DNA of 64,000 bases from an uncultured Pseudomonadales bacterium. GTDB lineage: Bacteria; Pseudomonadota; Gammaproteobacteria; Pseudomonadales; Pseudohongiellaceae. The position numbers and the translations under genes were made by a program. The DNA lies in the NCBI GenBank assembly GCA_947259995.1, contig CAMYOK010000007.1:248001-312000 (forward strand), in the 5' to 3' direction. Positions 36,759 to 45,700 of this stretch are shown here, piece after piece. Under the pieces are notes generated by a model, which saw only the letters and a program-made list of their open reading frames with translations, ran no database searches and was not told where the DNA came from. Each line of letters opens with the position of its first letter. Positions within the stretch are counted from its first letter, which is position 1.

Positions 36759-37889
36759 TTAGCGTGGTACGTAAGGTCGGCCGATAATCAAAGAAGGATC
36801 CACCCCTTCTTTAGGCACTAGTTTTTGCGGGCGTCCAGCCTGATTATCGGCACCATATAGGTTTCCATGCTGATCAATGGATAAAGAGTGCATCTCAATC
36901 CACATATCAGGACCTTCGACCGGCAGATTGAAGACATAGGTTGAATTGCCTTCTAGATCAAACTTCACCACCTTAGGCGGTTGAAGGTCTGTGACCCAAG
37001 CTGCGTTTTCAGTGACAGTGATATCCAATGGCAAGCCAAGGCCTGTCCATGTTTTCACGTATTCGAATTTAGGATACGCCGCTGAATCTCGTGCCGCTGT
37101 CTGCTTGAATACCTTCACATCTTTCTTATCCCGGTCTAGGGCATAAAGGTGCTCATTGGGACCCAGTGCTAGAGTGTGGACACTAGCGAATTGATGAGGC
37201 TCATCGCCACCTTCGCCGAACTCAGAAATGTAATGCCCATCAGGCCCACGCACGACGATACGCTTATTATCACCAAGGCCATCAGCCACTAGAATTTTAC
37301 CGTCGGGTAAAAAAGCGACATCTTGTGGAAGGTCATAATGCGTTTCATCTTTGGCCGAAACGTTTTTCTCGCCCAATGTCATTAGAAGCTTGTCGCCATC
37401 GTTGGAGAACACATAGATGATGTGCCCTGTCTCGTCGACTAACCACAGGCGTTTTTCTGGGTCATAGGGGCTAATACGGAGTTTGTGAGGGCCTGGGCCG
37501 TCGGTGCCCGTGAAAAGATGATCCCAGTGATCCCAGACTTCTTGGACCTCACCTTCGCTATTAATCACATATAATACATTGTTCCATACACGACCACGGC
37601 CACGTAACACGTTCCAACCCATAGAGCCGGCGAATGTTGTGTAGTCTGCAGGAAGAGGGTTTGGCAGCTCAGTTTCACCGCGCTGCAAAACGAAGATGCG
37701 TTCGTCGGATTCCACAACGATGCTAGATGTTCCGCCGAATGTAAAACCTTCAGGAGCGAAAGGCTTCATCCAAGATTCTGTAATAAAATTATATGGGCTA
37801 GGACCTGCTTCAACGAGCTCTTGCCCAATTGCAGGTATTGTTAAACTCCCAGCCATCAACCACGCCGCTACGCAGCTTGCCTTTTTCAT
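36759..37889 (-). CDS. Secreted six-bladed NHL propeller, peptidyl-hydroxyglycine lyase (PAL)-like
   Basis: 376 aa from ATG 37889 (GGAG upstream; a longer frame starts at 37916). Signal peptide to about residue 22. NHL-type blades follow (LPQDVAFLPDGKILVADG; HTLALGPNEHLYALDR; HSLSIDQHGNLYGAD). Three histidines, His135 (GPHKL), His238 (VHTL) and His334 (MHSL), have spacings of 103 and 96 residues, close to the zinc ligands of rat PAL (His585, 690, 786). The PAL tyrosine in the DGY motif is replaced (DGLGDNKR, Leu205), so amidating-lyase activity is doubtful. First gene of the probable cofGH unit. Confidence 0.8.
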   Translation of the reverse strand: MKKASCVAAWLMAGSLTIPAIGQELVEAGPSPYNFITESWMKPFAPEGFTFGGTSSIVVESDERIFVLQRGETELPNPLPADYTTFAGSMGWNVLRGRGRVWNNVLYVINSEGEVQEVWDHWDHLFTGTDGPGPHKLRISPYDPEKRLWLVDETGHIIYVFSNDGDKLLMTLGEKNVSAKDETHYDLPQDVAFLPDGKILVADGLGDNKRIVVRGPDGHYISEFGEGGDEPHQFASVHTLALGPNEHLYALDRDKKDVKVFKQTAARDSAAYPKFEYVKTWTGLGLPLDITVTENAAWVTDLQPPKVVKFDLEGNSTYVFNLPVEGPDMWIEMHSLSIDQHGNLYGADNQAGRPQKLVPKEGVDPSLIIGRPYVPR

Positions 37890-38121
37890 GCAGATACTCC
37901 ACTGATTTGCGGTCAACGACTTTTTGTCGTCAACTTTTGTTATTGTTCTCCCGCTAGGGCTCTACTGAGTTTACAGAGTACTAGACAAATCTCAATACAC
38001 TGTTACAGACAGTTTCAACTACACATTGCGTATAGACCCTTCGAGTAGGGTATGGATAATGACAGCAATACTCAGATTTTTATTTCTACTAAACTCTCAA
38101 TCAACACAGCCTATATAGCTT

Positions 38122-38838
38122 ATGAGCGCAAAGACCTTCGCATTCCTTCGAACTAGCCACATTATTGTTGTGTTGTTAAATTGGGCCTGTATGCCCCTGT
38201 TATTTGCGGCTGAGGACCCTATCGCCAATGGTCGCAAAGGCCCCTTGCGCCCTAATTTCGAAGGCTCCTGGGAGAAAGACTTTGCTCGCAGCGACAAATG
38301 GGATGAGGAGCTACAGCGCACAATTGACCAACTCAATAGAGAAATGGAGCGCAGCCAAGGCAGGGGCGACTCCGGCGCAGGCTATAGCAGCTCCAGAAGA
38401 AATGCCGGCAATCTCATATCTCACGCTCGCTTAGCCGAACTGATTACCCGCCAAACCACTATGCGCATCATTCAAACAGACGACGAGGTTCGTATTGAGC
38501 GCCAAGGCGATGCGGCGTTGATTTGCAGCACTCTCAATAGCGACGCCAATAGCTTCGAAAGCCCCCACGGCCAAGAGTACTGTGGCTGGGAGCGTCAGCA
38601 ATTAGTCTTTCAGATCGCACTCGCTGACGGGGTCTATATTGAACACCGTTTTAGCGTAGACCCTAGCGGCGACAGCCTCAGCATGCTGACCAGCGTGTCC
38701 AGTCGCAATTCGCTGCCCTTCAATCTCATCACCTTTTACAACGCCTACGATGCCCCAGAAGATGGTATTCATTGTGTTCAAACATTGAGTCGCGGCCGAG
38801 TTTGTAGCGCAAGAAACCCAGAGGACTTCGGCAATTGA
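38122..38838 (+). CDS. Secreted protein of unknown function
   Basis: 238 aa; no family recognised. The N-terminal 30 residues look like a signal peptide (hydrophobic IIVVLLNWACMPLLF, then AAED). The mature part has a charged helical stretch with many Glu/Arg (DKWDEELQRTIDQLNREMER), a Gly/Ser-rich linker, then a beta-rich domain with four cysteines (ICST, EYCGWER, HCVQT, RVCSA), possibly two disulfides. No good ribosome binding site precedes ATG 38122. Its TGA overlaps the ATG of the following lipoprotein gene, so they form a coupled pair ahead of the NosR-like gene. Confidence 0.72.
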   Translation: MSAKTFAFLRTSHIIVVLLNWACMPLLFAAEDPIANGRKGPLRPNFEGSWEKDFARSDKWDEELQRTIDQLNREMERSQGRGDSGAGYSSSRRNAGNLISHARLAELITRQTTMRIIQTDDEVRIERQGDAALICSTLNSDANSFESPHGQEYCGWERQQLVFQIALADGVYIEHRFSVDPSGDSLSMLTSVSSRNSLPFNLITFYNAYDAPEDGIHCVQTLSRGRVCSARNPEDFGN

Positions 38839-40013
38839 TGTGCAAATTTAAAGCTCCTGAAGTGGCTATTGCGCTTGCTTTGCTACTACTGCAGGCCTGT
38901 GCAAGTAGTCCCGCGCCAGAGCCAGAGCTTGGCCCTGCGCCTGTGGGCACTGTGGCATTGTCGAACTCGGCCTCCGGCCCGAACGCACTACAAGCCTTCA
39001 ACATTGGCATCCAAGTATTTGACAGCATAGAAACCAATGAAGCATTGGAGCGCAGTGGCGCTGCGATATTCGCTGAGATCCGCGACACCGAAACCCAATA
39101 CCTACCAGTGGCACTGCGCCACACACTCCTTAGCTCAAACCAATGGGGAATTGTTCGAGTCCTGCCCGAAGCAGACCCTTCGATGGATCTGCAGATCACC
39201 GCAACGGTTGTGCGCTCAAACGGAGTAGAATTGCAGCTACAGGTCAATGTTGTCGATAGCGTCGGCAATGTTTGGCTAGATAAACTATACGCCGATATTG
39301 CCAGAGTCGCGGACTACCCCGACTCCGCACCATCGCTTCTCGACAGAGGCGGCATCACCTACAACGAAGACCCATTCCAAGACATCTACAACGCGATCGC
39401 CAATGACTTGATTGCCTATAGAAACAGCTTAGATGGCAATCAGATGCGACAAATATTCAATGTTACGCAGATGCGCTACGCAAGCGACCTTGCCCCCGAC
39501 GCTTTTCAAGCTTACTTGAGTCGCGACCCTCAAGGCCTTCTCACCGTGAGCCGCCTTCCTGCTGAGAACGATCCCTTGCTTGGCCACGTCGAGGATATCC
39601 GAGCGCGACACGATGTCTTCATCGACACCATCGATGAATATTACGAGTCGCTCTATCAAGACTTAAAGCCTATCTATGATATTTGGCGCCAATACTCCTT
39701 TGAACAAGTCAATGAAGAACGCAACAGTGCGCAGCGAGCCCGCAACGGCAATACCGATAGAGGCAGTTTCGAAGCCATAAGCCAAAACTATAACCGCTAT
39801 AAATGGGCCAAGATATTCGAACAAGAGTTTGTCGCCCTGGCATCCGGTTTTGTAAGTGAGACAGCCCCCGCCGTGCTAGAGCTTAGCCGCAACGTCAATG
39901 GATTAACTGGCCCTGTTGAGGAGCAGTACGCACAATGGCGCGTATTATTGCGCGGCCTTTTCGAAATAGAGCGCGAAGGAGTAAACTCTCCCCCCTCTAC
40001 TACCGCGCCGTAA
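38838..40013 (+). CDS. Outer-membrane-type lipoprotein, unknown function
   Basis: 391 aa from ATG 38838, which overlaps the upstream stop (TGATG). Lipobox LQAC with Cys21 and Ala at +2, predicting transfer to the outer membrane. Residues about 45-150 form a mixed alpha/beta region (VFDSIETNEALERSGAAIFAEI; LQITATVVRSNGVELQLQV) that recalls the fold of small accessory lipoproteins such as LpoB or CsgG-like, but no family is assigned. The C-terminal half is helical and Gln/Arg/Tyr-rich (DEYYESLYQDLKPIYDIWRQ). Ends 16 bases before the NosR-like gene. Confidence 0.75.
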   Translation: MCKFKAPEVAIALALLLLQACASSPAPEPELGPAPVGTVALSNSASGPNALQAFNIGIQVFDSIETNEALERSGAAIFAEIRDTETQYLPVALRHTLLSSNQWGIVRVLPEADPSMDLQITATVVRSNGVELQLQVNVVDSVGNVWLDKLYADIARVADYPDSAPSLLDRGGITYNEDPFQDIYNAIANDLIAYRNSLDGNQMRQIFNVTQMRYASDLAPDAFQAYLSRDPQGLLTVSRLPAENDPLLGHVEDIRARHDVFIDTIDEYYESLYQDLKPIYDIWRQYSFEQVNEERNSAQRARNGNTDRGSFEAISQNYNRYKWAKIFEQEFVALASGFVSETAPAVLELSRNVNGLTGPVEEQYAQWRVLLRGLFEIEREGVNSPPSTTAP

Positions 40014-40029
40014 GGATTGATCGCCCAAA

Positions 40030-42060
40030 ATGCCATCTACACGTATTGTTTGCGCTGCATTGATTGCGCTATTTCTTAGCTTTACTCCATCCGTATTTGC
40101 TCAAAACGATCGTCTAGACGCCGTGCGCACACCTTTTAGCACCACCCTACAAGAGCAATGGCTAGAGCAGGTCTTGCCCGGCGCCCAACGATTCTCCGAA
40201 AAATCGGGTGAGCCGCCGGTCTTTCGCGCTTATAAGAACAATGAAGATGGCGAAGAAGTACAAATAGGCTTCGTCTTCCTGAGCGCGGACGTCCCTCCAG
40301 AGGAGAAAGGGTTTGCAGCTCCTATTGATATGCTCATAGGCATGGATATGGAGGGCGTGATCACTGGCTTGAAGGTGCTTACCTACACAGAATCGTATCG
40401 ATATTCACTTGGCGACTTCGTTGCGGAGCCCGACTTCCATGACCAGTTTCCTGGCAAACCTATCACTGACGAGTTTCGCATCACAGAGGACATTGACGGC
40501 ATTGCCGGTGCCACAATGACAAGCTATGGCATCAGCCAAGGTGCGCGCGGGGCTGCTAGGCGAGTCGCCACCGCTTACATTGGCTACCAAGAAGTTGACG
40601 ATGAAGTACTGGCTTGGGCCGCTAATGGCCGGGCGGAGCTTGAAACCTATACTTGGGAATCTATGCTCGCAGCCGGCATGGTGAAAACACTCAACATCCC
40701 CATGCCAGCCGACCAAGAACTACAACTCTCAGTGACCTATATAGGCGATACAGAATTAGGCGAATTTCTCATTGGCGATGCAGCCTATCAACGCGCTGAT
40801 CGCGACTCTCGCGCCCGCCTTGGGGGCAATCACCTCATTTTAATTGGCGTGGGCGGCAGTGCCGCCCCATTGTTCCGCTCTAGCATGATGTACGTACAAC
40901 AAGGCGAGAACGAACCTGAGCGTGTTGACCCCAACCGTTTTGTCACCGCAGGCAATGGCGATATTGGCGCGATTGCGGGCCATGTCAATTATGCGGGTGC
41001 GATTGTTCTAGAGGAGTATGTTGATGTAAACCAAACCATCAATATCCTCTACAAACCACGCGGCAGCACTGACTTCTTCAGCGTGGCTTATGATGTCTAC
41101 CCACTTGCACTCGCCCTCGCAAATGGCGAGCCTATTTTGTCAGAGGCTGACATCGAACGCGCGCGCATAGCCGAGTCAAATTTCTTTGTCCGTCTTTGGT
41201 ATGCCCCGCCATGGGGTACGACTCCTTGGCTTGAGGTCATCATACTTGCGGGGATTCTTAGTTTAGTCATGGCCGCGTTTCTACGAAACGATGCGCGCAT
41301 TCGTTGGGTCGCCTTAACAGCGACAATGCTCTACCTGGGATTCTTCAAAGGAGGGTTTTTATCTGTTGCCCATATCACTGGTGCGATTAGCCAAGGGCCC
41401 GGAATTTTCTTAAACAATTTGCCCATGCTGATGATTATTGTCTTCACTATAGTTACCACACTCCTCTGGGGGCGAATTTTCTGCTCATCACTCTGCCCCT
41501 TCGGGGCCGTGCAAGACTTCATTACTCGCTTCACGCCTAAGTCTTGGCGCATCAAAGTGCCGCAAGCCATCCATGACCGTGCACTGTATATCAAGTATGG
41601 CATTCTCGCGCTGATTATCACTGTAGCGTTCACTGGCAGCGGCATTAGCTTGTTTCAATATTTTGAACCTTTCGGAACATTATTTTTCTTCAGCTCGTCT
41701 GCAACACTCTGGGCAATCCTCATTGCGATACTCATTGCAAGCGCACTCGTTGAGCGTTTCTATTGCCGATATGTTTGCCCGCTAGGTGCGGCACTGGGCA
41801 TCGCCTCACTGCTCTCGCCGCTGCGAATTAAACGCGTACCACAATGTGGCATTTGCAAAGTGTGTGAGCATGCCTGCCCTACAGGAGCGATTCGCGGCGC
41901 TGAGATAGACTTTAAAGAATGCGTGCGCTGCGACGTATGCGAAAGTAAATTGATCACTAAGGCAGGTACTTGTCGGCATTCGATGAAAGAGATTGCCAAC
42001 CGTCAGAAGCCTGGCAACACAATCCCTATTCGCTCTGTTGATACCTTTACTCCCGCTTAA
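40030..42060 (+). CDS. NosR/NirI-like membrane flavo-polyferredoxin
   Basis: 676 aa. Signal peptide (1-24), periplasmic FMN-binding domain (about 90-185) with the covalent flavinylation motif DGIAGATMTS (Thr162 is the expected site, attached by an ApbE transferase), a further periplasmic region, then about six membrane helices (400-420, 425-445, 463-480, 520-540, 545-575) and Fe-S motifs on the cytoplasmic side: CSSLCP (485/489), CRYVCP (579/583), CGICKVCEHACP (606/609/612/616) and CVRCDVC (631/634/637) with Cys648. This is the full NosR architecture, moving electrons across the inner membrane. No nosZ or other nos gene is present, so the partner is unknown. Confidence 0.88.
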   Translation: MPSTRIVCAALIALFLSFTPSVFAQNDRLDAVRTPFSTTLQEQWLEQVLPGAQRFSEKSGEPPVFRAYKNNEDGEEVQIGFVFLSADVPPEEKGFAAPIDMLIGMDMEGVITGLKVLTYTESYRYSLGDFVAEPDFHDQFPGKPITDEFRITEDIDGIAGATMTSYGISQGARGAARRVATAYIGYQEVDDEVLAWAANGRAELETYTWESMLAAGMVKTLNIPMPADQELQLSVTYIGDTELGEFLIGDAAYQRADRDSRARLGGNHLILIGVGGSAAPLFRSSMMYVQQGENEPERVDPNRFVTAGNGDIGAIAGHVNYAGAIVLEEYVDVNQTINILYKPRGSTDFFSVAYDVYPLALALANGEPILSEADIERARIAESNFFVRLWYAPPWGTTPWLEVIILAGILSLVMAAFLRNDARIRWVALTATMLYLGFFKGGFLSVAHITGAISQGPGIFLNNLPMLMIIVFTIVTTLLWGRIFCSSLCPFGAVQDFITRFTPKSWRIKVPQAIHDRALYIKYGILALIITVAFTGSGISLFQYFEPFGTLFFFSSSATLWAILIAILIASALVERFYCRYVCPLGAALGIASLLSPLRIKRVPQCGICKVCEHACPTGAIRGAEIDFKECVRCDVCESKLITKAGTCRHSMKEIANRQKPGNTIPIRSVDTFTPA

Positions 42061-42075
42061 TGAATAAGGCGTGCA

Positions 42076-42687
42076 ATGTCACACATATTAGTCACAGGTT
42101 TCACACCGTTTGATGGCCGCAGCCAGAACGCCTCTTGGGTCGCTGCACGACAGTTATGCAGCTCGCACAACACCAAGCACGTGCTCCATCTTGCGCGCCT
42201 GCCCGTGCTTTGGGGGCAGCCGCGCTCACAAATCACTACAGCTGTATCGCGCTGGAAACCCCGCATCATTATAAGTTTAGGTGAAGGAAAGCCCGGAGGT
42301 TTCACGCTAGAGTCGCGCGCTCGCAATACGCGCAGTGAGCGCCCCGACAACGATGCTCGCCTACCCTGCGGCGAACCCATCAAGTGTGCTGGTGAAGCCA
42401 TTATCCATAGCACCGCTCCCTTGGCAGCGATTACGCAGGATCTACAATCGAAGGGCATTAATATTGAAGTATCCGAGGACGCTGGTGCCTACCTATGCGA
42501 AGAGTTGCTTTATGGCCTAGAAGACATAAAGTCGAGTTGCCCGCACCTGGACCTAGTCCTTTTTGTTCATGTACCGCCATTTGGCACACAATTACAGTAC
42601 CGCGGCCACACTAGCCACTGCGATGCCCCCCTACTGCACAATTTTACTCTGTCTTTACTACGCTCAGTTCTACTGCAAGTCGCTTAG
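42076..42687 (+). CDS. Pyroglutamyl-peptidase I-like cysteine peptidase (C15)
   Basis: 203 aa, close to the usual 205-215. The N-terminal ILVTGFTPFDG is the family signature. The catalytic triad can be placed: Glu79 (GFTLES), Cys141 (DAGAYLC) and His165 (FVHVPPF), at nearly the same numbers as in bacterial Pcp. Sequence between them is divergent (SEDAGAYLCEELLY, not SxxAGTYLCN). It would remove N-terminal pyroglutamate from peptides. It follows the NosR-like gene by 15 bases with AAGG upstream, so it is probably the last gene of that operon, an odd pairing. Confidence 0.8.
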   Translation: MSHILVTGFTPFDGRSQNASWVAARQLCSSHNTKHVLHLARLPVLWGQPRSQITTAVSRWKPRIIISLGEGKPGGFTLESRARNTRSERPDNDARLPCGEPIKCAGEAIIHSTAPLAAITQDLQSKGINIEVSEDAGAYLCEELLYGLEDIKSSCPHLDLVLFVHVPPFGTQLQYRGHTSHCDAPLLHNFTLSLLRSVLLQVA

Positions 42688-42794
42688 TCGGATCGCGCGC
42701 TTAAAAATTGCTTCTACAGCAAAAATTATTGCGTAGAAACCGGCGAATCGTGTCAATATAGCCGGCACAAACGCAATATTTTGGAGTGTATTGA

Positions 42795-44369
42795 ATGACC
42801 AGCACGCAACAAGTCCCCGAAGATTCCGAACACAAACTCAGTTTGCGCCATTTGCGCCTTGAGGACTATGACGATGTGAAGGGAATGTGGGACAGAATCT
42901 ATACTGACTTTAATAGCTCTTTTCCACAAAAGCAGTTTCGTACTCAGTTAAAAGTATTTCCAGAAGGACAGATCTGTATCGAAGATCATGGCCGTGTTGT
43001 TGCTGCTGCCTTCTCGGTCATAGTCGACTACGACAACTTCGGAGACAAACATACATACGAAGAAATCACGGGTAATGCCTACCTAAGCACCCACGATCCG
43101 AAAGGGGACGTCTTGTACGGCGTCGACGTCTTCGTTGACCCCGATTACCGCGGTTTACGCTTGGGTCGTCGCCTCTACGAGGCGCGCAAAGAGCTATGTC
43201 AAAGCCTTAATCTCAGCGCTATTATTGCGGGCGGGCGCATCCCAAATTATCAGCATTACGCCAAGGACCTAAGCCCGCGCGAATACATCAACCGCGTAAA
43301 GAAGAAAGAGATCTATGACCCGATCTTAAGCTTCCAATTATCCAATGATTTTGAAGTGAAGCGCTTACTCAAAGCCTATCTGCCCGAGGATAAAGCCTCC
43401 CTTGGTTATGCAACGCTTCTGCAGTGGCACAACCTCTATTATGAACCCAAAAAGAGCCCTCTCTTTGGCGGCCCCCGTACCTCAGCGCGCATCGGCTGCG
43501 TGCAGTGGCAGATGCGAACTCTTAGCTCTGTTGAAGAGTTGCTTCAGCAATTTGAGTATTTTGTCGATGCCTTGTCCGACTACCAATGCGATGCGGCATT
43601 GTTTCCAGAGTTTTTCAATGCGCCGCTAATGGGGATCGATAACCACGAGACCTCACTCGATGCCATTAAAACCCTAACGACCTATACCGATACAATCATT
43701 CAAGCCATCAGCAAAATGGCCGTGTCTTACAACATCAACATCATCGCTGGCTCAATGCCAATTATCGAAGATGAGCTACTCTACAACGTAGCCTTCCTAT
43801 GCCGCCGAGATGGAACAGTTGATACTCAATACAAGATTCACCCAACGCCAACCGAAAAGCGCGACTGGATCATGGAGGGCGGCGATAGCCTACGCGTATT
43901 CGATACCGACTTCGGTCGCATCGGCGTGTTGATTTGCTACGATGTTGAGTTCCCAGAACTGGCGCGCTTGCAGGCCGAGCAAGATATGCAAATCCTATTC
44001 GTGCCATTTTGGACCGACACTAAAAATGGCTACTTACGAGTGCGCTGCTGCGCTCAGGCAAGAGCTATTGAGAATGAGTGCTATGTAGCGATCGCGGGAA
44101 GTGTTGGCAACCTGCCAAAGGTGGACAATGCCGATATTCAATACGCCCAATCGGCTGTGTTCTCGCCGTCGGATTTCGCATTCCCATACGACGCCATCAT
44201 GGCGGAAACGACTCCGAATACCGAAATGACACTGATCGTCGATTTAGATTTAGAGAAGTTGAAGAAATTGCGCAATGAGGGCTCAGTGCGCAATTATTTG
44301 GATCGCCGTCGTGATTTATACAAGGTCAATTGGCTTAACGATCAAGGCCCTGACGCAGACGCTTCTTGA
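42795..44369 (+). CDS. Fusion of GNAT acetyltransferase and carbon-nitrogen hydrolase (nitrilase family)
   Basis: 524 aa. The N-terminal GNAT domain (about 15-195) has the acetyl-CoA loop DPDYRGLRLGRRLYE. The C-terminal nitrilase-superfamily domain (about 230-515) has the complete triad Glu272 (LFPEFF), Lys347 (QYKIHPTPTEK) and Cys381 (LICYDVEFPE). This two-domain layout is known in several bacterial phyla, but the reaction is not established; coupled amide hydrolysis and N-acyl transfer is a reasonable guess. Ribosome binding site TGGAG. Its 3' end overlaps that of the convergent channel gene by 28 bases. Confidence 0.9.
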   Translation: MTSTQQVPEDSEHKLSLRHLRLEDYDDVKGMWDRIYTDFNSSFPQKQFRTQLKVFPEGQICIEDHGRVVAAAFSVIVDYDNFGDKHTYEEITGNAYLSTHDPKGDVLYGVDVFVDPDYRGLRLGRRLYEARKELCQSLNLSAIIAGGRIPNYQHYAKDLSPREYINRVKKKEIYDPILSFQLSNDFEVKRLLKAYLPEDKASLGYATLLQWHNLYYEPKKSPLFGGPRTSARIGCVQWQMRTLSSVEELLQQFEYFVDALSDYQCDAALFPEFFNAPLMGIDNHETSLDAIKTLTTYTDTIIQAISKMAVSYNINIIAGSMPIIEDELLYNVAFLCRRDGTVDTQYKIHPTPTEKRDWIMEGGDSLRVFDTDFGRIGVLICYDVEFPELARLQAEQDMQILFVPFWTDTKNGYLRVRCCAQARAIENECYVAIAGSVGNLPKVDNADIQYAQSAVFSPSDFAFPYDAIMAETTPNTEMTLIVDLDLEKLKKLRNEGSVRNYLDRRRDLYKVNWLNDQGPDADAS

Positions 44370-45640
44370 TCACCAGGCAGTTCGGGCTGGGTAGGTGCAC
44401 TAGCAAAGTGCCTACCCATCTCACGCATATCATTACCGCTTGGATGCTGAAACACGCGCAATCCAAACTCAGGCAATATCGCCACTAGATGGTCGAAGAT
44501 GTCTGACTGTATACCCTCGTAATCTACCCATACCGTTGTATTGGTAAAACAATATATTTCCAATGGCAAACCATCTGCAGTAATAGACTGCTGGCGCACT
44601 ATTAACGTCAAGTCTTGCCGAACCTTTTTATGGTTGCGCAAGTATCTCTCCACATAGGCGCGGAATGTCCCTATATTGGTGATCCGCCGCGTATTGACTG
44701 TCTCCTTAGCACTTTCGTTTAGTTCAAGATTCCACTTCTTGATCTCCTGCTCTTTTTCACCCAGGTAGGAGTCGATCAGGCTAAACCGGTGTAGTTGTTC
44801 GATTTCCTCATCGCTAAGAAATTTGACACTCGTCTGATCCAACAACAATGCGCGCTTAATACGCCGCCCACCAGAGTCCTTCATTCCGCGCCAGTTTTTG
44901 AAAGGATCGGAAATAAACCGCTTAGTAGGGACCGTAGTGATGGTCTTATCCCAGTTTTGAATCTTGATGGTGTGCAGTGCAATGTCGATCACATCACCAT
45001 CGGCGTTGAGCCCAGGCATTTCTACCCAGTCGCCCACCCGCACAATATCGTTCGATGAGATTTGCACACTGGCCACTAGTGATAAAAGCGTATCTTGAAA
45101 CACTAAGATAAGCACGGCTGCCATGGCACCCAATCCCGATAACAGGATTAACGGAGAACGGTCAATCAGCGCTGCGATAATCAGTATTACAGCAAGAAGG
45201 TAGATCACTATTTGGATCACTTGGATATAGCCCTTGACCGGGCGAACCTTCGCATCTGGGCGTCGCTCATAAAGCGTGTTGACGAGGTTTAAACCACTAC
45301 TGAACGCCAAAGTGAACGTCAAAACAACAAACGCACTGCAGATATTGCGCACGACCAAGACAAGTGGCTCGGGAAGCCCAGGGACAAACCCAACCCCGAT
45401 GGAGATAACTAGAGCAGGAACAATATTCGAAAGACGCGAGATGATTCTGGCATCGACAATGGCATCGTCGTGCCCCAAAGGCGTGGCGCGGAGCGCGCGC
45501 TCTATGCCACGCAAGAGGATCCTTTTCATGATCCAGTTAGAGAGCCAAGCGGCTAACAATAGTGCCGTGGCAGTGATAAGTGTATCTAGCTGGGGGTATG
45601 TCTCAAGCCACGCTTGGGCAGCTTCGTATTGCTCTAACAT
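44342..45640 (-). CDS. ybdG: Small-conductance mechanosensitive channel, YbdG-like
   Basis: 432 aa from ATG 45640 (AGGA upstream; a TTG at 45643 could add one residue). Five N-terminal membrane helices, then the MscS beta domain. The stretch VGDWVEMPGLNADGDVIDIALHTIKIQNWDKTI, cited in parts, and PTKRFISDPFKNWRGM are typical of the YbdG subfamily, which protects against hypo-osmotic shock. About 50 residues at the C-terminus (HPSGNDMREM onward) are polar. Overlaps the convergent GNAT-nitrilase gene by 28 bases. Confidence 0.9.
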   Translation of the reverse strand: MLEQYEAAQAWLETYPQLDTLITATALLLAAWLSNWIMKRILLRGIERALRATPLGHDDAIVDARIISRLSNIVPALVISIGVGFVPGLPEPLVLVVRNICSAFVVLTFTLAFSSGLNLVNTLYERRPDAKVRPVKGYIQVIQIVIYLLAVILIIAALIDRSPLILLSGLGAMAAVLILVFQDTLLSLVASVQISSNDIVRVGDWVEMPGLNADGDVIDIALHTIKIQNWDKTITTVPTKRFISDPFKNWRGMKDSGGRRIKRALLLDQTSVKFLSDEEIEQLHRFSLIDSYLGEKEQEIKKWNLELNESAKETVNTRRITNIGTFRAYVERYLRNHKKVRQDLTLIVRQQSITADGLPLEIYCFTNTTVWVDYEGIQSDIFDHLVAILPEFGLRVFQHPSGNDMREMGRHFASAPTQPELPGDQEASASGP

Positions 45641-45700
45641 CAAAATCCTGTTGTGCGTTGCCCTCGAAATGCTTCTGCGAGCACTGCGAGGGCAGCAGCA

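Noticed and set aside
37917..38121. Short dyads in the gap between the propeller gene and the secreted protein gene (for example ACCCT-TCGAGT-AGGGT)
   Set aside because: Stems of five base pairs are expected by chance; no promoter or operator could be fixed.
40030..42060. Calling the NosR-like gene evidence of denitrification
   Set aside because: No nosZ, nosD, nosF, nosY or nosL homologue is in the window; the architecture alone does not show N2O reduction.
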